From: UMGS1601 sp900553335
GTDB taxonomy: Bacteria; Bacillota; Clostridia; Oscillospirales; Ruminococcaceae
Reading direction: 5' to 3'
NCBI GenBank assembly: GCA_937920725.1
Contig: CALEUW010000008.1
Location: 1 to 64,000, forward strand
Length of the DNA stretch: 64,000 nt
Position 1 is the first letter of the stretch, and every line of letters begins with the position of its first letter. Under the pieces are notes generated by a model. That model was not told where the DNA came from. It ran no database searches and worked only from the letters and a program-made list of their open reading frames with translations. The position numbers were made by a program, and so were the translations under genes. This document shows, piece by piece, positions 35,247-44,054 of the stretch.

Positions 35247-35834
35247 TTAATTTTTGGTTATATCATCAAGAGTTAGCCCGTATCCCTTTACAAACTCTTC
35301 AAGAAAAACATCAGCCTCTTTGATTTTCATTTCTTTTATACACTTAAGTGTAGACTGTTCTGCTAAAAGAAAATCCTGATTTCCCATTTTTCTTTCCTCT
35401 ATGCATTTTATTAGCGCCGAGATCTTATCGGCTGCTTTAACAAGTTTTTTTATCTCCTCGTCATCACCGCCTGAAATAATTTGCTCATACTCACCCTTCA
35501 GGTCATCCGGAAGCTGAGAAATAAGTTTTGCGGCAGCGTTTTTCTCAATATCTCCGTAAATGGATCTGATATCTTTGTTATAATATTTCACAGGCGTTGG
35601 CAGATCACCCGTTATTATCTCTGTAGTATCGTGATACATTGCAATTAATGCAGCACGCTCCGCATTAACGTTTCCTCCAAAACGCTTATTTCTTATAACG
35701 CATAAAAGATGAGCTATAAAAGCTACTTCAAGACTATGCTCAGAAAGATTCTCGGAAACCGTATTTCGCATAAGACTCCAGCGGTTAATATACTTCATTC
35801 TTGATATAATTGCAAAAAAATTACTTCCGTTCAT
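35247..35834 (-). CDS. YfbR-like HD-domain 5'-deoxynucleotidase
   Basis: The 195-aa protein carries SEHSLEVAFIAH and MYHDTTEIITGDLPTPVKYYN, the metal-binding HD motifs and the signature loop of YfbR. It dephosphorylates deoxynucleoside 5'-monophosphates. GAAAGGG lies near the ATG. It is converging with the rex operon and probably a single gene. Confidence 0.88.
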   Translation of the reverse strand: MNGSNFFAIISRMKYINRWSLMRNTVSENLSEHSLEVAFIAHLLCVIRNKRFGGNVNAERAALIAMYHDTTEIITGDLPTPVKYYNKDIRSIYGDIEKNAAAKLISQLPDDLKGEYEQIISGGDDEEIKKLVKAADKISALIKCIEERKMGNQDFLLAEQSTLKCIKEMKIKEADVFLEEFVKGYGLTLDDITKN

Positions 35835-35871
35835 TATTTTCCCTTTCTATTAATAAAATACAGATACAACA

Positions 35872-35898
35872 ACACCGGCCGAAAATCTCGACCGGTGT
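35872..35898 (-). terminator. Hairpin after oadB
   Basis: ACACCGG-CCG and CGACCGGTGT form a strong stem. The T tract is poor (GTTGTTGT), so termination is probable but not textbook. Confidence 0.55.
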
Positions 35899-35924
35899 AT
35901 AATTTTTGATTATTCAAAGATATC

Positions 35925-37139
35925 TTATACACAAATGCTCAAAAGCACTCCGGCAGCAACAGCCGAACCGATAACTCCGGCAACATTCGGTCCCATAGCG
36001 TGCATAAGCAAGTAGTTTGTCGGATTTTCCTGCTGACCAACCTTCTGGGAAACTCTGGCTGCCATTGGAACAGCCGAAACTCCCGCAGAACCTATAAGCG
36101 GATTTACCTTGCCCTTAGATACGATATACATGATCTTTCCGAAAAGTACGCCTGATGCAGTTCCCAAACAGAAAGCTATAACTCCCAGAACAATTACTCC
36201 CAAAAACTTTGTATTCATAATTTTGTCGGCAGTTGTAGTTGCACCTACTGAAACGCCTAAGAAGATAGTGATTATGTTCATCAACTCGTTCTGTGCAGTT
36301 TTTACAAGCCTGTCACATACTCCGCTTTCCTTCAAAAGGTTTCCAAGCATAAGCATTCCTACCAAAGGAGCTGCTGACGGAACCAAAAGCGCAATTACTA
36401 TAGTAACGGCTATGGGGAAAATAACCTTCTCTGTTTTTGAAACCGGACGCAGCTGTCCCATCTTAACCTGACGCTCTTTCTTCGTTGTAAGAGCTTTCAT
36501 AATAGGAGGCTGAATAATAGGTACTAATGCCATATATGTGTATGCCGCCAAGGCAATCGTTCCTGTGTCGATTGATCCGCTTGCATTTGCACCCGATAAA
36601 AGCTTGGACGAAACATAAATAGCTGTAGGACCGTCTGCTCCTCCGATGATAGCAATAGAACCTGCTTCAGCAGCGTTGAATCCTAAAGCAGCAGCGCCTA
36701 TAAACGTAAAGAAGATTCCTCCTTGTGCGGCAGCGCCGAGCAAAAAGCTCTTAGGATTAGCTATAAGCGGAGCAAAATCCGTCATAGCACCGATTCCAAG
36801 GAATATAAGCGGAGGATAAAGCTGGAGCTTAACACCCATATAAAGTATATCTAACAGTCCGCCGTCATGCAAAACTTTACCGTAATCTATTGTTGCACCG
36901 CCCGAAATATTAAAAAGATCAGGGTGATACATTTCTGTAAACGGAAGATTTGTAAGCATCATTCCAAAAGAAATAGGCAAAAGCAAAAGCGGCTCAAAGC
37001 CCTTTCCGATTGCGAGGTACATAAAGATAAACGAAATACCTATCATAACAAGATTTTTCCATCCGCCTTCAGCTAAGAATCCTGAAATACCCGATTCGTT
37101 AGCTAAGTCCACAATAGTGTCTAAAAACTTATCAATCAT
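35925..37139 (-). CDS. oadB: Na+-translocating decarboxylase beta subunit
   Basis: The 404-aa polytopic protein has the beta-subunit motifs GIGAMTDFAPLIANP, AIIGGADGPTAIYVSSKL (the Asp essential for Na+ transfer) and MGPNVAGVIGSAVAAG. It couples biotin-dependent decarboxylation to Na+ export. The alpha and biotin subunits are not in the window, so the substrate (oxaloacetate, methylmalonyl-CoA or glutaconyl-CoA) is open; pckA nearby makes oxaloacetate plausible. The gamma-like gene lies directly upstream. Confidence 0.92.
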   Translation of the reverse strand: MIDKFLDTIVDLANESGISGFLAEGGWKNLVMIGISFIFMYLAIGKGFEPLLLLPISFGMMLTNLPFTEMYHPDLFNISGGATIDYGKVLHDGGLLDILYMGVKLQLYPPLIFLGIGAMTDFAPLIANPKSFLLGAAAQGGIFFTFIGAAALGFNAAEAGSIAIIGGADGPTAIYVSSKLLSGANASGSIDTGTIALAAYTYMALVPIIQPPIMKALTTKKERQVKMGQLRPVSKTEKVIFPIAVTIVIALLVPSAAPLVGMLMLGNLLKESGVCDRLVKTAQNELMNIITIFLGVSVGATTTADKIMNTKFLGVIVLGVIAFCLGTASGVLFGKIMYIVSKGKVNPLIGSAGVSAVPMAARVSQKVGQQENPTNYLLMHAMGPNVAGVIGSAVAAGVLLSICV

Positions 37140-37161
37140 CTTTTTTGATTCCTTTCATATA

Positions 37162-37560
37162 CTAAAACGGTCGTGTATTGTCAATTCTTCCTGCCTGCGC
37201 CCAAGAGCTTCTACGTGAAACGGATTTAGAAATGCTCTTAATTAACAGTTTCTTTCCGCTGTTCTCACCTATCATAGCAATTGCAGCAGAAATTGCCGCA
37301 ACTATTTCTTCATTTATACTGTTTGACGGCAGCACAGCAGCATCGCTGATCTTTGTAAGCTCAACCTTTGCGGCAGATACATTCTTTGCCTCAGAACCTA
37401 AGCCGCCATCTGTCTTAGACTTCTTTGATTTGTTGAAAATTGCACCCATAAGATACAAAAACAAAACAAGAATAATCAAACATGCAAACACAACGACAAG
37501 TCCGGTTACAACTACAGCTGCAACATAACTTGATGTCATTTCCTCAGCCAACATCATCAT
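37162..37560 (-). CDS. oadG: OadG-like gamma subunit of the decarboxylase
   Basis: This small protein (about 132 aa) has one membrane helix (AAVVVTGLVVVFACLIILVLFLYL) and an Ala-rich segment with EEIVAAISAAIAMI, the build of decarboxylase gamma subunits that anchor the complex. The frame is open to an ATG at 37581, but the best ribosome site (TTAGGAG) lies inside codons 2-4 of it, so the ATG at 37560 is preferred. The end SWAQAGRIDNTRPF is conserved in this family. Confidence 0.8.
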   Translation of the reverse strand: MMMLAEEMTSSYVAAVVVTGLVVVFACLIILVLFLYLMGAIFNKSKKSKTDGGLGSEAKNVSAAKVELTKISDAAVLPSNSINEEIVAAISAAIAMIGENSGKKLLIKSISKSVSRRSSWAQAGRIDNTRPF

Positions 37561-37605
37561 TTGAGTCATCTCTCCTAACATTTACAATAAAAAAAATTCG
37601 TAATT

Positions 37606-37634
37606 ATTATACCATAAATTATATTTTTTGACAA
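37606..37634 (-). promoter_or_regulatory. Promoter of oadG-oadB
   Basis: On the minus strand TTGTCA (37634-37629), a 17-base spacer and a perfect TATAAT (37611-37606), about 45 bases before the gene. Confidence 0.75.
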
Positions 37635-37700
37635 GAGATTTATGGTGGATTTTTTCACAAACTTTTCATATTACTCAAAGCTTTTTTATTCAAACTGCTC

Positions 37701-38405
37701 TCACTCAGCTAAATCGAAAATATCATCTGTTTTGGCAACGCATACCGCCGCAACAAAAACAGCACCCATTTCCTTTAAAATTCGTGCACATTCATTGACT
37801 GTCGAGCCTGTTGTCATAATATCATCAGCCAAAAGTATACTTTTACCTTTTAAGTCACAAGACTTTCCTTTTAAATATGCATCTTTAACTGCATCGGCTC
37901 TTTTCATTCCCGAAAGCTCGTGATGACTATAGTCCCTGACCTTAAAAAGGGCATTTTTATATATCGGGACACGAAGCTGCTTTGATAATTCTTTTGCAAG
38001 CTCAAATGCCTGATTAAAACCGCTTTTTCTTTTTCTTTTACCTGTCATAGGAACAAAAACTATAGCATCAAAATCAAATTCTTTTATCTTACTGCTTATT
38101 TGACGTGAATAAAACTCTAAAAGCTCATTGTTTTTCTCTTCCTTTAGCTTTAACAGAGCTTTTCTTAATTTACCCTCATATATTCCGATGCTAAGGGCTA
38201 TGTCATAGTATTTATTTTTATCACATTTACAATTTCTGAATCCGCAGCCCATGCAAAAATCATCAGTGGGTTTAATTTCTTTTACGCAGCTGTCACATAT
38301 AAGTTCATCATATTTCATTATCTTACCGCAGAGCGGACAACGGTTTGGGTAAAAAATATCAAGTATGAATCTTTTAATCAGGTTAAATCTCGTCATCAAT
38401 ATCAA
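37701..38405 (-). CDS. ComF-family amidophosphoribosyltransferase-like protein
   Basis: The 234-aa protein has an N-terminal zinc finger (CPLCGKIMKYDELICDSC and CMGCGFRNCKC) and a PRTase domain with FVPMTGKRKRKSGFNQA and ILLADDIMTTGSTVNE, the full PRPP loop with both acidic residues. ComF is needed for DNA uptake in competent bacteria. The gene overlaps the end of recD2 by about 20 bases. The start may be the internal ATG three codons in (MTRFNL). Confidence 0.9.
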   Translation of the reverse strand: MILMTRFNLIKRFILDIFYPNRCPLCGKIMKYDELICDSCVKEIKPTDDFCMGCGFRNCKCDKNKYYDIALSIGIYEGKLRKALLKLKEEKNNELLEFYSRQISSKIKEFDFDAIVFVPMTGKRKRKSGFNQAFELAKELSKQLRVPIYKNALFKVRDYSHHELSGMKRADAVKDAYLKGKSCDLKGKSILLADDIMTTGSTVNECARILKEMGAVFVAAVCVAKTDDIFDLAE

Positions 38406-40611
38406 GCTCCTTTGAGCGGTCGATTAGCAGCATATTTTTTAAAAGAGTATATCTAAGCGTTCTTCTATTGTTATCTATCATGTATTTTACTCTTTGGGAA
38501 GATCCCACTATTATAAGCATTTTTTTTGCTCTTGTTACCGCTGTGTACAAAAGATTTCTATAGTAAAGCTTGTCGTATCCTCCCAAGACCGCAAGTATCA
38601 CAACGTCAAATTCGCTTCCCTGACTTTTATGAACAGTCGCCGCATATGCAAGTTCAAGCTGTTCCAATGCGGTAGACGGATAATTACAGATTCTTCCGTC
38701 AAAGTCTATTTTTAACATTCCGATTGCTTTTTTTATTTCTATTATAGTTCCAATATCGCCGTTGAAAATTCCTGCTCCCTGCTCTTTGTCCTTGCTCCAT
38801 GTAATATCATAATTGTTTTTGACCTGCATTACCTTATCTCCGACCCGGAAAACCGTTCCAAAGGTTTTTATTTCAGGTTTATTTCTGTCGGGCGGATTAA
38901 GTCTTAGCTGAAGATGATTGTTAAGTTCTACTGTTCCAGCCGGACCTTTTCTTGTCGGAGAAAGAACCTGAATATTATCTTTTGCAGTATATCCGTAAGC
39001 GCTCGGAAGCCTGTTGGCAACAAGATCTACAATAAGCTCTTGAAGTGCATCGAACTCAAGTCTTTGAAAAAAGAACAAGTCACTGTCCTTTCTTTTGAGA
39101 TCTATTTCCTCACCCTTGACAATTTTATGTGCATTGACAACAATTGCACTCTTTTGAGCCTGCCTGAAAATTTCTTTAAGCTCAATTGTCGGAACAACTC
39201 CGCTGTCAATTATGTCTTTTAACACATTTCCCGCACCTACAGACGGAAGCTGATCGCTGTCACCGACCATAATAAGCTTACAGTTGATTTTTAGCGCTCT
39301 TAGCAAAGATTCAAACAGCACAGCGTCTACCATTGACATCTCGTCAATCACCAGCACGTCGCAGTCAAGCTGATTGTTTTCGTTTTTATTAAACCTCGGC
39401 ATATCATCTACCGTAAAGCTTACTTCTAAAAGCCTATGTATAGTTTTCGCTTCATATCCCGTTAAATCCGAAATCCTTTTAGCAGCTCGTCCGGTAGGGG
39501 CTGTTATCATAACGTTAAGGCCCTGCTGAGAAAAGAGTGAAATTATTGCGTTAAGAGTCGTTGTTTTACCTGTTCCGGGTCCTCCGGTAAGCACCAAAAA
39601 TCCCCGTGACAGCGCAGTATTTATAGCCTTGCGCTGAAGTGACTCATATTTGATTTCAGCCTCTTCTTCAACAAGATCAATCACGTCGTCAAAATTTATT
39701 TGACTGTCATAAGACAGCTCCTTCATAAGACATATTCGGCGTGATATATAATCCTCTGCTATAAACAAATCCTTTAGTGATATAAACTCTCTCTGCTTCT
39801 TCATAAACAGACAAAGATTTTGTTCTTCAAGTTCCTCGTTAAGCGCCTCGTTAAAAAGCTCTTCGGGAATCCTTAGAAAGTTCATCGTTATTTGGCAAAG
39901 CTTGTCCTTCGGCAGACAGGTATGCCCTGCTGACGCATTTTCCTTCAAAACATTCTTAATTCCTGCCTTGATGCGGTTAGGATTGTCATAAGGCAGCTCT
40001 ATTTGCGCTGCGATTGAATCAGCTTTTAAAAAAGGAAGCTCTATTCCGTCACTGCAAAGTGAATATGGGTTTTTGTTTATAACTTCCTCTGAGTCCAGCC
40101 CCCACCTTCTCCATGCCTTTGCTCCGAATGACGCACTTACTCCGTACTTTGAAAGCATAAGCATCAGAGATCTTACTCCGCTGACTTTAAGAAACTCCTC
40201 AGCTATCTGTTCGCTTTTTTTATTTGTTATTCCATCTATTTCCGAAAGCCTTTGCGGTGTGTTTTCAATTATGTAAAAAGTTTCTTCTCCGAATTTATCT
40301 ACTATCTTTTTTGCAAGCACATGTCCTATACCCTTGATAACTCCGCTTGCCAAATATTTTCTTATAGCGGATAAATCGGACGGAAGCTTTCTCTCACAAA
40401 CCTCAGCCTTAAACTGCGGTCCGAATTTAGGATGATCGATATATTTACCCATGAGTCTAAGTTCTTCGCCCTCATCAATATTTCCAAGCTCTCCGACAAC
40501 AGTTATCGGCTCATACCCATTGTCAAGTATAAGCACGCAATAACCGTTATTTTCATTGAGATAAACTATGCTGTCAACACTTCCGCTTAGCTCCTGCAAC
40601 TGTTCTTCCAT
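38383..40611 (-). CDS. recD2: RecD2-family 5'-3' DNA helicase
   Basis: The 742-aa protein has an N-terminal region with helix-hairpin-helix motifs (GVIKGIGHVLAKKIVDKFG). The SF1B helicase core follows, with GGPGTGKTTT (Walker A), VLVIDEMSMVD, MVGDSDQLPSVGAG and VHKSQGSEFDVVI. The family unwinds DNA in repair. It starts 1-2 bases from the stop of the small membrane protein gene upstream and is coupled to comF. Confidence 0.93.
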   Translation of the reverse strand: MEEQLQELSGSVDSIVYLNENNGYCVLILDNGYEPITVVGELGNIDEGEELRLMGKYIDHPKFGPQFKAEVCERKLPSDLSAIRKYLASGVIKGIGHVLAKKIVDKFGEETFYIIENTPQRLSEIDGITNKKSEQIAEEFLKVSGVRSLMLMLSKYGVSASFGAKAWRRWGLDSEEVINKNPYSLCSDGIELPFLKADSIAAQIELPYDNPNRIKAGIKNVLKENASAGHTCLPKDKLCQITMNFLRIPEELFNEALNEELEEQNLCLFMKKQREFISLKDLFIAEDYISRRICLMKELSYDSQINFDDVIDLVEEEAEIKYESLQRKAINTALSRGFLVLTGGPGTGKTTTLNAIISLFSQQGLNVMITAPTGRAAKRISDLTGYEAKTIHRLLEVSFTVDDMPRFNKNENNQLDCDVLVIDEMSMVDAVLFESLLRALKINCKLIMVGDSDQLPSVGAGNVLKDIIDSGVVPTIELKEIFRQAQKSAIVVNAHKIVKGEEIDLKRKDSDLFFFQRLEFDALQELIVDLVANRLPSAYGYTAKDNIQVLSPTRKGPAGTVELNNHLQLRLNPPDRNKPEIKTFGTVFRVGDKVMQVKNNYDITWSKDKEQGAGIFNGDIGTIIEIKKAIGMLKIDFDGRICNYPSTALEQLELAYAATVHKSQGSEFDVVILAVLGGYDKLYYRNLLYTAVTRAKKMLIIVGSSQRVKYMIDNNRRTLRYTLLKNMLLIDRSKELDIDDEI

Positions 40612-40612
40612 A

Positions 40613-40954
40613 TTACTCCTTGATAATTTTTATAAAATCGGAAAGCTCGCAGATTTTTACCAGTTTATAGCTTTCCGCTAATTTTTCACATTTCAACTGC
40701 GTTTCGCTGTCAAGAGGTTCAGTTTTCAGTAGGATTATGCTTCTCGCTTTATCCTCTTTAAAAGCTTCGTCCCAAAAAGCTTTTCTTACTCCGCTCCCAA
40801 TATATTTAGCTCTGTTTTTTATGGGGATAACAAGATACCCGACACTCTTTTCACCTTTTTTTACACTTTTTAAAAGACAGCTCACTATATATATAAGCAT
40901 CAACGCAAATAGAATAAGCACTATGCTCATTAAAATTGCTTTCACTTTAACCAC
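40613..40954 (-). CDS. Small membrane protein of unknown function
   Basis: The 113-aa protein has one N-terminal membrane helix (residues 8-27) and a soluble part with YLVIPIKNRAKYIGS, ARSIILLKTEPLD and a C-terminal KICELSDFIKI. I know no named family. It is the first gene of the recD2-comF operon and has a clear promoter upstream. Confidence 0.7.
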   Translation of the reverse strand: MVKVKAILMSIVLILFALMLIYIVSCLLKSVKKGEKSVGYLVIPIKNRAKYIGSGVRKAFWDEAFKEDKARSIILLKTEPLDSETQLKCEKLAESYKLVKICELSDFIKIIKE

Positions 40955-41001
40955 CCCATTTAATACATTTTATGACGGCAGTTAAAATTTGACACAAATA
41001 C

Positions 41002-41030
41002 ATTTTACACTCTTTTGACACTGTTTGCAA
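41002..41030 (-). promoter_or_regulatory. Promoter of the recD2-comF operon
   Basis: On the minus strand TTGCAA (41030-41025), a 17-base spacer and TAAAAT (41007-41002). Confidence 0.6.
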
Positions 41031-41037
41031 GAGGGAT

Positions 41038-41090
41038 TTTTATAAGGGGCACAGCTCCGTTATTCAACACTTTCAACCAAGGATATTTTA
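41038..41090 (+). repeat. Structured intergenic repeat, copy D1 (truncated)
   Basis: ATAAGGGGCACAGCTCCGTT and TATTCAACA match the first third of the repeat family; the stem-closing part with GTCGTT is missing. Confidence 0.6.
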
Positions 41091-41137
41091 ACTTAATTAT
41101 ATATCAATATTTTCAGATAGAACTACTTCAAACTAAC

Positions 41138-41170
41138 AAAAGCACCTCGCAATAGTTACAAGGTGCTTTC
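41138..41170 (-). terminator. Rho-independent terminator of pnp
   Basis: AAAGCACCT and AGGTGCTTT form a perfect 9-bp stem with a 13-base loop; on the minus strand TTTTG follows. It lies about 70 bases after the pnp stop, beyond repeat copy D2. Confidence 0.75.
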
Positions 41171-41179
41171 CATTACATA

Positions 41180-41236
41180 TTCAATAAGAGGCAATGTTCC
41201 GTTATTTAACAAACGACAGAACATAGTCGTTGTTAT
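41180..41236 (+). repeat. Structured intergenic repeat, copy D2 (short form)
   Basis: TTCAATAAGAGGCAATGTTC, TATTTAACAAACGAC and TAGTCGTTGTTATA: the same ends as the other copies but with the inner arms deleted, leaving only the AACGAC/GTCGTT stem. It ends 5 bases before the pnp stop codon. Confidence 0.75.
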
Positions 41237-41241
41237 ATTGT

Positions 41242-43362
41242 CTACTGCTTGTCTGCGTTCTTCTTAGCTTCGATATCAGCTAGCGCATCTTTTCTTGAAA
41301 GATTGATTCTTCCCTGATCATCAATTTCCATTACCTTAACGACAATTTCATCACCGATGGAAACCACATCCTCAACCTTTTCAACTCTCTGCTTATCGAG
41401 CTTTGAGATATGAACAAGTCCGTCCTTACCCGGTGCGATTTCAACAAACGCTCCGAAGTTCATAAGCCTTACAACCTTGCCCTTATAAATAGCGCCGATT
41501 TCAGGATCGTTCGCAATTGTGTTAATTACACTAACAGCAGCCTGAGCTTTTTCCATATCAAGTCCTGATACAAAAACATCTCCTGTTTCTTCAATATCAA
41601 TCTTAACGTCAAAATCAGCGCAGAGCTTCTGAATAACCTTTCCGCCTGAACCGATAACTTCTCTGATTTTGTCAACAGGAACCTTTGTAGCAAGCATCTT
41701 AGGCGCCCATTTATTAACTGTAGGTCTTGGCGCATCTATCGCCTTAAGCATAATCTCATCAAGAATATAATCTCTTGCTTTATGCGTTTTCTCAAAAGCT
41801 TCCTTAATAATCTCAGGAGTAAGTCCGTCAACCTTGATATCAACCTGAATAGCAGTGATACCCTTCTTTGTTCCGCCAACCTTAAAGTCCATGTCGCCAA
41901 AGAAGTCCTCAAGTCCCTGAATATCTACCATTGTCATAAATTCACCGTTTTCCTTGGTGATAAGACCACAGGAAATTCCTGCAACTGGAGCTTTGATCGG
42001 AACACCCGCATCCATGAGCGCAAGGGTTGATCCACAGATAGACCCCTGTGATGTAGATCCGTTTGAAGAAAGAACCTCAGATACCATTCTTATAGCATAA
42101 GGGAAATCCTCAACATCAGGAATTACCGGAACAAGCGCACGTTCTGCAAGAGCACCATGACCGATTTCTCTTCTTCCTGGTCCCCTTGAAGGTCTTGTTT
42201 CGCCAACAGAATAAGACGGAAAATTATAATGGTGAATATATCTCTTTGTATCCTCTTCGTCAAGTCCGTCAAGACGCTGAGAATCACTTACAGGACCAAG
42301 TGTGCAAATCGTAAGAACTTGAGTCTGACCACGAGTAAACATACCTGAACCGTGAACACGAGGTAAGAGTCCAACTTCCGCTGCCAAAGGTCTGATCTCG
42401 TCTATCTGTCTTCCGTCAACACGCTTGCCTTCACAAAGCCAATTTCTTACGATCTTCTTCTGAAGCTTGTAGATACACTCATCGATCATTGCAATTCTGT
42501 CTTCGTTTTCTGCATCAAACTTCTCGTGAACAGCATCCTTTATCGGGTTAAGTCTTGCTTCTCTTACATTCTTATCGTTTGTATCGAGTGCAGTCTTTAC
42601 GTCCTCGCCGCAGAATTCTTCGATCGCATCAAATAAGTCATGGTCAACCTCCTGAGATTCAAACTCAAATTTAGGCTTACCAATCTGCGATTTGATGTCT
42701 TCGATAAAAGCAACCATCTTTTTAATTTCTTCATGTCCTTTTAAGATTGCGTCCAGCATAACATCATCAGGAACTTCATCTGCACCTGCTTCGATCATAA
42801 CGATCTTTTCAGCAGTACCTGCAACTGTAAGGTTCAAGTGATTGTTCTCTCTTTGCTCAAGAGTCGGATTTAAAACAATTTCATCATCAACAAGCCCTAC
42901 GGAAATTCCCGCAATAGGTCCATTCCAAGGAATATCAGAAATAGAAATAGCGATAGATGTAGCAATCATTCCTGCAATCTCAGGAGAATTGTCAGGGTCA
43001 ACTGCGAGTACCGTCATAACAACAGATACATCGTTTCTCATATCCTTCGGGAAAAGCGGTCTGATAGGACGGTCAACAACACGGGAAGTCAAAATCGCCT
43101 TCTCAGTAGGCTTTCCTTCTCTCTTCATAAATGATCCCGGAATTTTTCCTACCGAATAAAGTCTTTCCTCATAATCAACTGAAAGCGGGAAGAAATCAAT
43201 TCCATCTCTCGGCTTTGCAGAAGCCGTAACATTTGCCATTACTACAGTTTCGCCGTAACGAACCCAACACGAACCGTTTGAAAGCTCACAGGTCTTTCCT
43301 GTTTCAACAATTAACGGTCTGCCGGCGTATGTAGTTTCAAATACTCTGTACTTTTCAAACAT
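41242..43362 (-). CDS. pnp: Polynucleotide phosphorylase
   Basis: The 706-aa exoribonuclease has two RNase PH domains (YEERLYSVGKIPGSF and FPSYSVGETRPSRGPGRREIGHGALA mark their cores), a KH domain (IREVIGSGGKVIQKL) and an S1 domain (VVRLMNFGAFVEIAPGKDGL). It degrades RNA with phosphate. The start MFEKYRVF was chosen because AAAAGGAG lies upstream; the frame extends 16 codons more without support. It follows rpsO, the usual order in bacteria. Confidence 0.95.
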   Translation of the reverse strand: MFEKYRVFETTYAGRPLIVETGKTCELSNGSCWVRYGETVVMANVTASAKPRDGIDFFPLSVDYEERLYSVGKIPGSFMKREGKPTEKAILTSRVVDRPIRPLFPKDMRNDVSVVMTVLAVDPDNSPEIAGMIATSIAISISDIPWNGPIAGISVGLVDDEIVLNPTLEQRENNHLNLTVAGTAEKIVMIEAGADEVPDDVMLDAILKGHEEIKKMVAFIEDIKSQIGKPKFEFESQEVDHDLFDAIEEFCGEDVKTALDTNDKNVREARLNPIKDAVHEKFDAENEDRIAMIDECIYKLQKKIVRNWLCEGKRVDGRQIDEIRPLAAEVGLLPRVHGSGMFTRGQTQVLTICTLGPVSDSQRLDGLDEEDTKRYIHHYNFPSYSVGETRPSRGPGRREIGHGALAERALVPVIPDVEDFPYAIRMVSEVLSSNGSTSQGSICGSTLALMDAGVPIKAPVAGISCGLITKENGEFMTMVDIQGLEDFFGDMDFKVGGTKKGITAIQVDIKVDGLTPEIIKEAFEKTHKARDYILDEIMLKAIDAPRPTVNKWAPKMLATKVPVDKIREVIGSGGKVIQKLCADFDVKIDIEETGDVFVSGLDMEKAQAAVSVINTIANDPEIGAIYKGKVVRLMNFGAFVEIAPGKDGLVHISKLDKQRVEKVEDVVSIGDEIVVKVMEIDDQGRINLSRKDALADIEAKKNADKQ

Positions 43363-43489
43363 ACTTTTTACTCCTTTTCTTTTTTCAGCAGGAGCTTTAG
43401 CAATAAACACAAAACTTAAATTTAATTTTCAAGTCCTCTGTTTAATGCTAATCACACCTGCTTTATAACTTTAGTTTAATATATACCAA

Positions 43490-43523
43490 AAGGCAGACAG
43501 CAAGTATTAGTTGCTGCTGCCTT
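43490..43523 (-). terminator. Terminator between rpsO and pnp
   Basis: AAGGCAG-CAGCAA and TTGCTGCTGCCTT pair with one bulge; on the minus strand the stem is followed by TTTTGG. It probably reduces read-through into pnp. Confidence 0.75.
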
Positions 43524-43535
43524 ATTAGTACAAAA

Positions 43536-43802
43536 TTACTTACGGATTCCGAGCTTTTCAATGATAGCTCTGTATCTTTCAATATCCGTCTTGATAAGAT
43601 AATTAAGAAGGTTTCTTCTCTTACCAACCATTTTAAGAAGTCCTCTTCTTGAGTGATGGTCGTTCTTGTGGATCTTAAGGTGTGCTGTAAGATCATTGAT
43701 TCTCTTAGTTAAAATAGCAATCTGAACCTCAGGAGAACCTGTGTCTGTATCGTGCTTTCTGTTAGCTTCGATTACAGCTGTTTTTTCTTCTTTTCTAAGC
43801 AT
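43536..43802 (-). CDS. rpsO: Ribosomal protein S15
   Basis: The 88-aa protein has the S15 signature DTGSPEVQIAILTKRINDL and HHSRRGLLKMVGKRRNLL. The start MLRKEEKTAV was chosen: AGAGG lies 9 bases upstream and the length equals typical S15; the open frame reaches 12 codons further. It binds 16S rRNA. A structured leader precedes it. Confidence 0.96.
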   Translation of the reverse strand: MLRKEEKTAVIEANRKHDTDTGSPEVQIAILTKRINDLTAHLKIHKNDHHSRRGLLKMVGKRRNLLNYLIKTDIERYRAIIEKLGIRK

Positions 43803-43960
43803 TTTTAAGTACCTCTTTCTTAATTTTTCCTTTATCACAGTAACAGGATAACGGCACTTCCGAAGTTCGGCAATCTCCTAAAACCGTGATAAGGTATTGC
43901 GGTTTTCACAACCTTATCAATTTTACCATAAAAATGGTAACTTGTAAATAGGATTTACAA
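43803..43960 (-). promoter_or_regulatory. rpsO promoter, operator-like palindrome and structured leader
   Basis: On the minus strand TTTACA (43948-43943), a 17-base spacer and TAAAAT (43925-43920) make the promoter. TTGTAAAT-AGG-ATTTACAA (43942-43960) is a perfect palindrome over the -35 box. In the leader, CCTTATCAC (43894-43886) can pair with GTGATAAAGG (43838-43829) around a CCGAA-C-TTCGG hairpin. A competing stem is AAAACCG (43906-43900) with CGGTTTT (43886-43880). Such switches suggest autogenous control by S15 (inference). Confidence 0.6.
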
Positions 43961-43975
43961 AATGTTAACATTTAG

Positions 43976-44054
43976 TTCAATAAGGGCATCACCCCGTCAT
44001 TCAACAAACGACTGGACGTCAGCTCATTAGACGGCGGACATAAGCCGTCGTTAT
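43976..44054 (+). repeat. Structured intergenic repeat, copy E
   Basis: TTCAATAAGGGCATCACCCC, CATTCAACAAACGAC, CATTAGACGGCGGACATAAG and CGTCGTTATT follow the family order; the closing part overlaps the folD stop codon by 2-4 bases. Confidence 0.75.
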
